From: Amoebophrya sp. A120
Lineage: Eukaryota > Sar > Dinophyceae > Syndiniales > Amoebophryaceae
Reading direction: 5' to 3'
Length of the DNA: 64,000 bases
Assembly: GCA_905178155.1 (NCBI GenBank)
Contig: CAJINV010000001.1
Location: 6,233,860-6,297,859 of the forward strand
The notes under the pieces are model-generated. The model saw only the letters and a list, made by a program, of their open reading frames with translations, was not told the origin of the DNA and made no database searches. Below are positions 1-9,048 of the stretch, piece by piece; position 1 is the stretch's first letter; every line of letters begins with the position of its first letter. Position numbers and translations under genes: made by a program.

Positions 1-663
1 GACGAAAGCTGGATGACGGACATTACCGACCTGGCCACCTGCACGCCGATGACCAGGCCGTACAGCACCTCGGCTGGTTGGACCTACAAGGGGAGGGAGG
101 TCACGAATCCCTGCATTGCCCTCCCCTGGCTCGACAGGCGCGCCGGGAACGAAGTTCGCTTCAACTACTGCGAATTGGTCCCGGGTGGTTTCGAGGGGGA
201 AGGCATGCGGTTCGACTCGTGGACGCTGCCGCCGGACGCAGACAAGGTCCTCGCCGCAGCGGAATTCGACAAGTTTACTAATTGGAAAGGTGGGCTCCTT
301 ACAGCGTTGCCGATCCGTGGAGGCGTGCGGTGCGAGGACGCGCAAGCTATGAAATGGATCCAGGGCGCGAGTGGGTTATGGGGACGACCTAGTAGTACTA
401 TTAGGGGTGCCTCTACTGCTTCACGAGATCCCATGGTGGCCTTGAGAATTGAACTCAGCTCCGACTGCCCCGACGACATCACGTTCTCGGATTTTAGAAT
501 GCAAGACAGCTCGACTACTATGCACGGAGGGCAAATAAGCACGGATCAGTCCTTCGCGCAAAAGAACGCAGATTCTTCTGGCGCAAATGCAGCAGCAGCA
601 GCAGCAGCAGCAAAGAAGTCGCCTCGTCGTCCGAGCGGGGTTGGTGGTATTGTGTTTGTGTGA
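1..663 (+). CDS. 3' end of a protein of unknown function (partial)
   Basis: The frame is open from base 1 and stops at 663, so this is the last exon of a gene that begins outside the window. About 220 residues are visible. The first 130 are mixed and look globular, with many Trp and several Cys (for example a WTYKGREVTNPC stretch and repeated GxxxGxxW patterns). The tail is low complexity: an eight-alanine run encoded by GCA triplets near 588-611, then Lys/Pro/Arg/Ser and a hydrophobic GGIVFV end. I do not recognise the family. The alanine run is a triplet repeat and may vary in length between strains. The first in-frame ATG at 13 need not be the start because the frame is open upstream of it. 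Confidence 0.7.
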   Translation, partial: DESWMTDITDLATCTPMTRPYSTSAGWTYKGREVTNPCIALPWLDRRAGNEVRFNYCELVPGGFEGEGMRFDSWTLPPDADKVLAAAEFDKFTNWKGGLLTALPIRGGVRCEDAQAMKWIQGASGLWGRPSSTIRGASTASRDPMVALRIELSSDCPDDITFSDFRMQDSSTTMHGGQISTDQSFAQKNADSSGANAAAAAAAAKKSPRRPSGVGGIVFV

Positions 664-1496
664 GTAGTTTCTTCGTGCTGTAGTCGGAGATGCTGTTGCT
701 CTCGCCCATCTGATGTTTCTTTCTGTTTTCGTTTTGTCTTTTTGATTTTGTTTCAATTTCATACATATGACGATGACCACGACGTTATCATCTAAAGGTA
801 AAGGTAAAGGGTCTGTATAAAAAAGTTTGAGTTTTTTAAAATCGTTGTTGTAGAAGCGTGTGAGTTTGTTTTTCATTCTTAACGCATGGCATTACTGAGT
901 CAACCCTTTGTTTCATTTTGATACCCACCCGCCCCGAAAAATTTCGACTTGTCTAAAGACGTAGCTGTCTAGAGGTCACCGCTGATCACCACCCCCGACC
1001 GATCGACGGAATAACAATAATCCCCGAGACTTCATTGCGATTAGGATTACAATTGCGTTTGAAATTGAATTGCTTCACCAAGAAAACTTCTTAAGTGATA
1101 CAGCGTGAGCTTCGTTTTTCAGGGCGCAAAGTGAATGAGCGCGTGTCCCTCTGAATGTTCTTGTTTTCGTCTTCTGTTGCCTTCAAATTCGAAAATATGA
1201 GAACGAAAAGAGACGAAGAGCGACGAGAAGAGAGAAGATCAAGATACGATGTTTGTCGTCGTGACCAACCACGCAAAAGAAGTGGTGACGAGCAACTCGG
1301 GGCTCCTTCTTTACGTGTTCGCGTCTGGGGCTTGGCGGCACGCAAGAAGTGGAATTGAGAGCAAAAGCGCATCGTACTTGAACTATTGAAAACAGCAACA
1401 AGCAAATTACCTTGCTTTCATCTGAATGAATGGACATGGAGATAGAGGACGATTCTACTTGTACTTCACAAGACAACTCTTAGCAATCTTCATCTA
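664..1496. other. intergenic, no gene seen
   Basis: About 0.8 kb of T- and A-rich sequence with no long open frame that looks coding. I see no RNA gene or repeat in it. Confidence 0.5.
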
Positions 1497-1688
1497 TGCT
1501 GGTCAAACTGTGCTTTGGCGGGCGTACAAGTCGTAGGTGAACTTCGACAAGACCGAGAATTTTCCTTCCTTCAGAAACAAAACGAAATAAAAGTACACCT
1601 CCTCGTCCCGTCGAAACAAAAGAAAAATAGAGCGGAGAATGCTGTTCAAGATCTTCGCCGGGCTCTACTTGCGGAAATAGGTCTGCTC

Positions 1689-1892
1689 ATGGGTTTCAGT
1701 AGCCCGCCCAATACGGCTCCTTACACCGCACAGGGTCCAGAAACTACTTACCTGAGCCAGCAGCAGTCTGCGCACCAGCAGCAGTCCTATCAGGAAGGGT
1801 CGCGTCCGCGTTCTTATTCCATGAGCTGGATCGACGAGATCGTGCCTCCCAATGAGGAGGAGGACGACCAGGAGAACTTTGAGTATCAATAG
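1689..1892 (+). CDS. possible small Gln/Ser-rich, acidic-tailed protein
   Basis: A frame running from about 1470 to the stop at 1892 stays open. The first ATG in it is at 1689, giving 67 residues. The C-terminal part reads like real protein: a Q/S-rich stretch (SQQQSAHQQQS), then SMSWIDEIVPPNEEEDDQ. The upstream part of the frame (1515-1688) has no ATG and is K/Q-rich, so the true gene may have an earlier exon. A short alternative start lies at 1497 (MLVKLCFGG), followed by a GTACAA donor-like site. No family recognised. It could also be a 5' exon region of the next gene, but the TAG at 1890-1892 argues for a separate end. Confidence 0.3.
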   Translation: MGFSSPPNTAPYTAQGPETTYLSQQQSAHQQQSYQEGSRPRSYSMSWIDEIVPPNEEEDDQENFEYQ

Positions 1893-2102
1893 TTTGGTAC
1901 AAAAGAAAATTGAATATCTTGATCAAAATAAAGCCGTAAATCTTCAATCATTGCACCACGCTTTGCTGCAGCTGCACTTCTACCAGGCACGTTTTATTCA
2001 TTCATCAAGATCAAAGTTGAGGTTCAAGTAGGTGTGTTGAGACGAGCTCCTCTTCTCATGTAGCGGTTCGATTGCGACAACACAATTCTCATACATTTGC
2101 AG

Positions 2103-5093
2103 CTTGTCGCCGACAAAATTGGGTGAGTTCCTGACCCGGCCGGGGACGACACCGGTTCCCGTGCGTCCACACGCCGTCGATGGCATCATTGAAGCTGCTC
2201 GGGCGAAACCCTCCGGACTCAGTCGTCGGATGAAGTACCGCGCGCGTCCACAAAAACCGGGATGTAAGAATATGATGAGCTCCTGCATTTTCCACCCTAA
2301 TTTCACGTTTGTGTGAAACTGTAAGTGTATGTTGATGTTGTCTGTTCGCACGCAAACAAATACATTGCGTTGCAATCTCAAATGAACAGCTTCCAATGTT
2401 TTCTTCGACGCGTTGGATTACTCGGCGGGCGAGAAAGTGTCACCACGAAAAAAGCAGCTCGCTCTGTTCCACTTGCAGAATCCAAAGAAAAAATTCCGGC
2501 AAGCAGGTAAGACACGACAATAAAGAGTAGTAAGTACTTTGTTGTGCGTTCAACGTGTTGCACAACTTGCATGCATCCATATGTTTCAAGTCCGCTTGCA
2601 GCTCTGTCTTAGCATTGATTCTGGGATCTCGAGCGATCTCGTTCGTCCAGACACATTGACAGTTGTTCCACTTTATTTTCAGGTGCCTCTTCCTCGGCAA
2701 CTTCAATAGATCCGAACCGCGTCCTGTTTTCCTCGCACGTCGATCGGCGCAGCCTCGCGACACGACAGGGCATGGGGCGTCGAGCGCGCAGCAGCACCGC
2801 ACCGGCCGGCGATCTGGTTCGCGACGTGGAGTTTTCGCTGCACCAGGAACTGCACCTAAACGGCCAGCCAGAAATCGTTGACGAATTTCATTCCAGAGGA
2901 TTAACGTTTCTGTTGAACCATCGGCGACCGAAGGAGATGAAAGCAGTGGAGCCGGACGGCCACATCGATCTGTCCGCCGGGCCCTCGCAGGAACTATCGC
3001 AGGAACTTTCACAGGAACTGCCGACGAGCAACGAGGTGTCGCAGGAGCTCGCCGCCCCGGGAGCGGAGTTGGCGAGCAACAGCAGCAAAGGCAAAAGAGG
3101 CACGAAACAAGCAGGAGGAGACCCGCTGAAAGACGCCACAGGCTCGATTTCCACGAATGAGCGCAGTACGGTGTTTACGGAAAACAGCACAACTCTGACG
3201 GAAGGCGCGACGACTACCATCACGGCCACGATCACGGAGGATGACGTGACCGGCGGCGCTGCTAGTTCGATCGCCGGTGGTGCGGGAGCTGCTACATCAC
3301 ACGGTCCGCGCAGTATGACCGCGGCCTCGAACGCGACGCGATCGACTTCACGCGGCGGCGTAGGAACGCGAGGCAGTAGTCGTGGGTTCTTGTCTTCCAG
3401 TCAAACGGTCAGAACGAACAAGAGCATGTCCAGTACGGCGACCAGTAGTGATCAAAACGCGATGAACGCCAAACGGGCCTCCACGGCGGGCAGTTCTTTG
3501 ACGGCCACGACGGGGCTGCCGAGCACGGCCTCCAGCACCACTCGGCGTGGGCCCGCGGTGGGTTACTACCACTCGGAAATCTACAAGCAGAAACCAAGCA
3601 CCACGGCGGGGACCGTTGGCGCGAAGCTCACGGAGGAAAGACGAAAAAACGAACACCACCTGCACCACCAGGGCCGGTTGCGCAGCGAAATGCTGGGCAT
3701 GATGCTGATGGGCGGGAGTGGGTATGACCACGGCCGCGTGTTGCACTCGTCCCAGTCGAGCACGACCGCGTCGGAGAGACGGTCCCTATTCCCGCCGTCG
3801 AGTCCCTTCGAAAACGCCCCCATGACCATCACCTATCACGACGTGGGCAGTCCCAGTCCGGATATGAAGAAAAAAATGGCGCAAACGCAGCCGGTACAGC
3901 AAGAACCTGGTTCTTCATCCCAAAATCCCTTTTTGAGCCCTCCTGGCACAGCCAACAGCAAAAGCAGGTCTTTCGCCTCTCCGCAGAGTCAGTTCGTCGC
4001 GGAGCGGCTCGGGCTGCCGTCCACTGCTTCGCCGGGCACTTTGGCGCTGGAGCAGCTCACCTCCGAGCACCAGCAGATGGCGCAGCAGCAGCAGCTGCCT
4101 TACAGCTGGAATTTGATGACTGACGCGCAACTACAGAAGGACGGGAATGCCCTGTACAACAGTTTGATTCGTCCTTCGTCCAAGCAGGCTGTGGTGCGCC
4201 CGTCCGACCTGCAAGTGCACAACTCCCGAGGCGGCTCTGGTCGAGGCGTGTTAAACAATTCCGCGCTGCAGGACCCTCGCGTCTCGAAGGTGACCACGCT
4301 GGGCAAGTTTGCCACCCCGCCCGGCACCCAGGAAAAAACTTTGTTTCGCAAGCGCGCAATCCGCAATCTCGACGAAGCGATCGATTTTACCGAAGCAGCA
4401 GATTACTTGAATGAAGAGGATGAAGGAGCGGCTCTTCCTCACTCCGCGTCGAAAAAGAACCCAGAAATAAATACCGCGGCGAACAAGCGAAGCTACGTTT
4501 CATCTCCGCCGAAGAAAGGACAGCAAAATGTTTTTGTCTCCCCCTCCAAGGCCTTTCCGGGCGCCCCCCGCACTTCCGGGACGGCAAGCCGCCCGTCGAC
4601 GCGACAGAGTCTAGGCAGTAAGCGGGCGAAACTGGTGCAACAGTTGCAGAACCAGCACACTGCTGCTGAAACCAAGGAGGAAGAACACGACGATGTCGCC
4701 GACGTGGAGGCGTTGTTAGGCGAGCTGGACGAGGAACAGCACAATAAGATGTTGATGAAGCCAGGGACTGCGCCGGGGAAAATGCTACGGGGTGGCAGGA
4801 ACAAGGAAAATCAAGGAGCGACTGGCAGTTCTGGAAATAACGCCGCGAAGCAGGGCGGAAAAGGTAGTGCTGTTGGCGGGCCAGCGACTTCCAACAAGAG
4901 CAATCCCTTCAGCGAGTTCAAATCTGGCTCGTACTACCAAGACTGGCAAAGTTTGGAGAACTCTTCGTTGTACAGCGTGAGTCGGAACGGACCGCGACGC
5001 GGAGAAGACATGCAGCAAGGCATCTCAAAGTTGCGGACCAGGCACCGGACCGCGCTGGAAGGGATTTCCAACAACTTCAATGTCGTCTTCTAA
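2103..5093 (+). CDS. large Ser/Thr/Ala-rich disordered protein (5' end not found)
   Basis: Three exons can be joined in frame: 2103-2263, 2390-2506 and 2683-5093, with introns GTAAGA...ACAG and GTAAGA...TTTCAG. Together they give about 895 residues. The acceptor at 2101-2102 implies at least one more 5' exon, perhaps near 1950-1990, that I could not fix. The N-terminal 130 residues are basic and moderately conserved-looking (KLGEFLTRPGTTPVPVRP; FFDALDYSAGEK). Next comes a QELSQELSQELP repeat, then long low-complexity Ser/Thr/Gly/Ala regions, a Q-run near 4080, an acidic segment (ADVEALLGELDEEQ) near 4700, and a basic end. There is no transmembrane segment or enzyme motif. Composition suggests a scaffold, cytoskeletal or nuclear protein, but function is unknown. 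The ATG at 2772 lies inside the third exon and is unlikely to be the start. Confidence 0.65.
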
Positions 5094-5699
5094 GATAGAC
5101 TGTGTGTGTCTACTGCTCGAACCAAAAACACAAACTGGAACTGCTGCACTTATCGAGCTGCTGTTGCTCCGCTGTCCTCTCTTTTGGTTTGTTGATAATA
5201 ATCGCGCGACCATCAGCAGCTACAGCTTTAAATTTTGTCAGAGTTAGTTTCTTTGAGTTGAGAAGCACGCTTAAGCGTAGCGTTGCTACCTGCCTAGACA
5301 ATTGTTGCCTATCATTTTCGAATTGAGCACGAACAACGCCACTATCTAGCGAGAATTACTAAAAATGCGCACGTTTCAGATTTTTACGAAAACTGTGAAC
5401 AATGTCACATCGCAAAGAAGCAGTTACGAGTTAACTTTTTTTGTCTTGTTTCAGGAATAATCAGAAACTGGATTTTACGATCAACAGAACAAATTGATGA
5501 GTCAGTCGTGCTGTTCAGACAGCATCATTTTTAGCCAGAAATGCAAATGTTGTAGTGACAGACAGAATTTATACTCGAACAAGAGGAGAAGATTCCGAGA
5601 AAATGAATTGTTTGATTGACCAACAAATGCTTTGTGCACTCTTTTTTATCATTTGATCCCCCTCCTTTTTTTGGGTCCAGAAAAAAAAAATAAAATATC

Positions 5700-5775
5700 A
5701 CGCAAGGAGAAAAGTCAAAGCTGTTAAGGAGAAAAGTCCTGCCAAGGAGAAAAGTCCAGCCAAAAGAAAAAAGTC
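5700..5775. repeat. AAGGAGAAAAGTC box cluster (left)
   Basis: Three direct copies of AAGGAGAAAAGTC(C), plus a degenerate fourth, lie within 75 bases. The same box recurs in both orientations at 8220-8330 and 8560-8625, at the far side of the GC-rich block. The two clusters therefore bracket about 2.9 kb of gene-free sequence. Confidence 0.75.
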
Positions 5776-5859
5776 CGAGCGTGCAACAGCTCGCGCGGTG
5801 TGGGGACTGGTCCCGCTCTTTTTCGTGAGAAGTGGCATCGGAGAAAGTCACCGTGACAA

Positions 5860-7390
5860 ATTTCGCCCCTAGCGTTCAAACTTTCTGTAGCGTGTCCCAA
5901 CCTCCGCACTTGTTAGTCGGGATGATTATGTTGGGGGCGCACGAAGTAGGGCAGTTTTTGCGCCCCCGCACCAGTGCAAGGGTTTCCAACCAGGTATGAA
6001 AGTAATGGCGCACGGGTGCGCGTTTCGTCGATTTCTTGCGACGATACTTTTCAGGCCGCAGGATGTTTGGATCTATTTTCACCAAGAATCTGCGCGATTC
6101 ATCGGCCCCCTTCTCAATTCCGAGAAGGGGGCGGATGGCGGATTCTGGCTGACGTTGCTCCCGGTCCCGCATCCCGAAGTCAAGGGGCTGGCTATCGGAA
6201 GCTTTGCTCGGAATGAAGATAGGCCTGGTGGTGGGTTTTGCGTTGTGTTTGGTTTTGCGCTTTTGCACCGACGCGGGCGGCGATGCCTCGTTGAAGTAAG
6301 AAAGGCGCAAACCCAGACCCGGCGCCCGCAAAAAGCGGAAGCCAGGGAGGGCCGCGAAAAAAATCTCCGCGCGCGCTGCGCGCGCGGAGAGAAGTTCTTG
6401 CAGCCGAGCCGCAGGCCGTGCGGGCTTCGAAATGAGCGAAGGGGGTTCGGCAAACTCAACTCCCCGAATTTGCCACGCGCGCAGCGCCTTCCTTGTGGGG
6501 CAACTTCTTCTCCGTGCGGCGCACGCGCGGCCCGGCCCCTCCCATTCATATGGAACGCCTAAAATTTTTCTCGCGCGCTGCGCGCGCTGGCTGCCCGTCC
6601 CCTCTTTGTTTCTCTTGGCCCGTTTTTTGCTCACGCGGGGGCCTCCTTGCTGCAGGGGACGACAAAAAAGTTGTCGCGCGCAACGCACACAGCCTTGGGC
6701 TTCCTTCTTTGGGGGGCAAGCCCGTGCAGAATCCGCTTTGCGCAAGCGGCCTTTGATGTCCGTGCTTGTGTGGTTGGAGGGCGCCTGGTATTTTTTCCGC
6801 GTACCAGGCACGCAGCCTAGCCTCGTCGCCTTGGGGGGGGGAGGGTCTGAAAGATCTCTTTCGCACACCGTGCACGCGGAAGCGCACCGAGCTGGCGCAA
6901 TTTCCCCGGTGCGTCTATTTTCTCTGCGTGTGGGGGGAGCCTGCTCTGATTTGCTGCTAGCCCGGCGGAGATGGGGCAGCATGGCGTGCGCGCGGTGGTG
7001 CTGACTCTGCTTGCGCGGCACGGCAAAGGCGACGCGCGCGCGGCCCGGAATTTTCTCCGGACCCGCGGCCCTGTTCCCAAAACCGCAAAAAAAAACTTCT
7101 TCGCGCGCTGCCGCGCGCGCGTGCGAATTCCATTGGCCCGCTTGCCTGCGCCGCCGGCGAAGGCCACAAGCCGTACGCCCCCCCTGCTGTCCTAGGCCGT
7201 GTGGGCGTTGCTGAGCGATTTCGTTGTGGGGCCTTTGCCGGGCTGCAGCGCGTGGCACATGGGGTACCGGCTACCCGAGGGAGGCGCCGTGTGTTGCCCT
7301 AGGGTGGTACTGGGGGCGTGCCGCGAGTCCTTGGCGCGGCGCTTTTTTTTCGCTTTCTTACTGTCTTTTTTCCCGCAGTGCTGTGTTTAG
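5860..7390. repeat. GC-rich island with recurrent CG-palindrome hairpins
   Basis: About 1.5 kb of strongly GC-rich sequence unlike its flanks. It contains at least three copies of a CGCGCGCTGCGCGCGC-type palindrome, near 6362-6386, 6570-6590 and 7100-7120, each next to an A- or T-run (AAAAAAAT, AAATTTTT, AAAAAAAAAC). Several frames on both strands are open for hundreds of codons, including 460 codons on the minus strand. The products are Arg/Ala/Pro-rich in every frame, as expected from GC-rich sequence with few stops. I read it as a non-coding repeat block, not a gene. Confidence 0.6.
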
Positions 7391-7570
7391 CATAGTGTAT
7401 TCTGGCTAAGGATACCCTGGGAACAGCTCACGCGGTGCCAACATAAGTCCCAGGCTGGCTGTGGAGGTGTTTTTGGTCTCGCGCAGAGAATGGCTTGGTG
7501 CAGGACGCTGGGCGTTTTTCCCGTCGCGCAGTGTTTAGCATAGGGTATTCTGGCTACCCTGGGCGCGGCT
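7374..7570 (+). repeat. duplicated TTTAGCATAG motif
   Basis: A segment of about 40 bases occurs twice: GTGTTTAGCATAGTGTATTC...CTGGCTAAGGATACCCTGGG near 7380-7422, and GTGTTTAGCATAGGGTATTC...TGGCTACCCTGGG near 7531-7562. The spacing is about 150 bases. It looks like a partial tandem duplication inside the repeat block. Confidence 0.6.
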
Positions 7571-7794
7571 TGCCCAGGATAGGTGCGGGTCTGTAGGTCG
7601 ATTTTTGCCTCTGAATGTAGCGGGAGGTCGCTGAGTGTAGCGTAGGGAGAGGCCCCGTAGCAGGGGCCTGTGCCCGGAGACCGTTTTTTTTGTGCCCTGA
7701 ACGCATTCGCCCCTCGTTTTCTCTTTAAGAAGTCCGTTTTCCCATCATCTTCTTCACGATGTCGGGGCTTCTCGAGATTTCCTTCAGAAGGGGA

Positions 7795-8040
7795 CATTTG
7801 GGAAATCCTTTCTCCTGGGCTTTTCGCATGATTTCCTTTGGGAAATCCCTTCTCCTGGGCTTTCCGCATGATTTCCTTTGGGAAATCCCTTCTCCTGGGC
7901 TTTCCGCGTGATTTCCTTTGGGAAATCCCTTCTCCTGGGTTTTCCGCGTGATTTCCTTTGGGAAATGCCTTCTCCTGGGCTTTCCGCATAATTTCTTTTA
8001 GGAAATCGCTCGCCCCTGGGCTTTCCGCGTTATAGGAAAT
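7795..8040. repeat. 40-bp tandem repeat, about 6 copies
   Basis: A 40-base unit beginning GGGAAATCCCTTCTCCTGGG repeats head to tail. GGAAATC-type starts fall at 7801, 7841, 7881, 7921, 7961 and 8001. Inner copies differ by single bases and the edge copies are more diverged, as expected of a minisatellite growing from the middle. There is no unique spacer between units, so it is not a CRISPR array. Confidence 0.9.
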
Positions 8041-8179
8041 CTCTTCCTTAGGAGCCGGCCGCTGATCTCCGCGTCAACACGTACTGGAAGCAAGCTCCTT
8101 CTGATCTCCACTGCGAAACAGAGCGGAGACGAGCTCGGTGGCTAGGGTCTGGGTGGGATAGGGCCTGTCATAAGTATCG

Positions 8180-8335
8180 CGGTTTCTCCTTTGATATGGA
8201 TCAGAGGGTCCGCGATGTCGGACTTTTCTCCTTTGATATGGATCAGACGACTTTTCTCCTTTGATATGGATCAAAGGAGAAAAGTCCGGACTTTTCTCCT
8301 TGCAAAGGAGAAAAGTCCGCTGGATTGATACCAGA
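8180..8335. repeat. inverted-repeat cluster with AAGGAGAAAAGTC boxes and TGATATGGATCA
   Basis: GACTTTTCTCCTTTGATATGGATCA occurs repeatedly in this stretch. Around 8248-8320 it meets its own reverse complement, giving two back-to-back hairpins (TTTTCTCCTTTG...CAAAGGAGAAAA). The boxes are the same as those at 5700-5775. Confidence 0.8.
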
Positions 8336-8347
8336 GCGAGCAGCTCC

Positions 8348-8520
8348 TGGTCCAAATCCTTCTGTTTTTGCTTCAAATCTTTCCGTTTTAGCATCAAATC
8401 CTTCTGCTTTGGCATCAAATCCTTCTGCTTTAGCATCAAATCCTTCAGCTTTAGCATCAATTCCTTCTGTTTTAGCGTCAATTCCTTCTGTTTTAGCATC
8501 GATTCCTTCTGTTTTTGCTT
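8348..8520. repeat. 21-bp tandem repeat, about 8 copies
   Basis: The unit ATCAAATCCTTCTGCTTTAGC repeats with small changes. It would encode seven-residue repeats in any frame (ASNPSAL on +, LMLKQKD on -), because 21 is a multiple of three. That explains the open frames on both strands here. I do not call a gene. Confidence 0.85.
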
Positions 8521-8529
8521 TTTTCTAAA

Positions 8530-8640
8530 TATCACACATGTTGTGATATCAGCAGCGCAATCGACTTTTCTCCTTTGGTCCTGTGATATCACGTGATATC
8601 ACGTGATATCAAAGGAGAAAAGTCTTTTTTCAAAGTTTAA
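8530..8640. repeat. GATATCAC palindromes and terminal AAGGAGAAAAGTC box
   Basis: GTGATATCAC-type palindromes follow each other several times at 8576-8610. They are enclosed by GACTTTTCTCCTTTG on the left (8563) and CAAAGGAGAAAAGTC on the right (8609-8624), so the whole stretch can fold as one hairpin. This is the right edge of the repeat block. Confidence 0.8.
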
Positions 8641-9048
8641 AGACCCTTTTTTAAAATGAAACAACCGAGTTGCAAGAGTTAATTCCCGCGGCTTGCGCAT
8701 TGAATTGTGCCGGTGCTTTCTACACGCACTTCGGTTTGTTACTTGATGTTCGTGTTCCGGACTGTTGAGCAAGAGGCTCAGTAGGCAAGCGGAACAAAAG
8801 ACATGGCTCTTCCAGCATGTCGGCATTGATGAGCTTGTAACACATGGAGGGCTCCGGTGCTTGATCGGCCACACTCGAATTCATATCAAGCGGTAAACAC
8901 CACGAGAGTCGAGCCGTAGCCTTGCTCAGGTTCAGGAAAGACAAAGAGATGTAAGATGGGGTGGTGAAGGCGAGGGGCTGTGGTGGACGGGACTGCGGTC
9001 ATCTCAGATAAAAACGGTTTCAATTCCTCCCGTCCTCGCCCGCCCGTC
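8641..9048. other. upstream region of the coiled-coil gene
   Basis: About 0.4 kb without a recognised gene or repeat. The frame of the next gene is open from 8980 but has no ATG before 9049. Confidence 0.4.

Noticed and set aside
5876-7258. 460-codon minus-strand open frame
   Set aside because: It lies in the GC-rich island. Overlapping frames on both strands are also open, the product is Arg/Ala/Pro-rich without motifs, and it spans the hairpin repeats.
7795-8040. CRISPR-like array
   Set aside because: The 40-bp units are head to tail without unique spacers, in a eukaryotic context.
8074-8592. 172-codon minus frame with KQKELML repeats
   Set aside because: The heptad is forced by the 21-bp tandem repeat, and the same DNA is also open on the plus strand. 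No start context or family.
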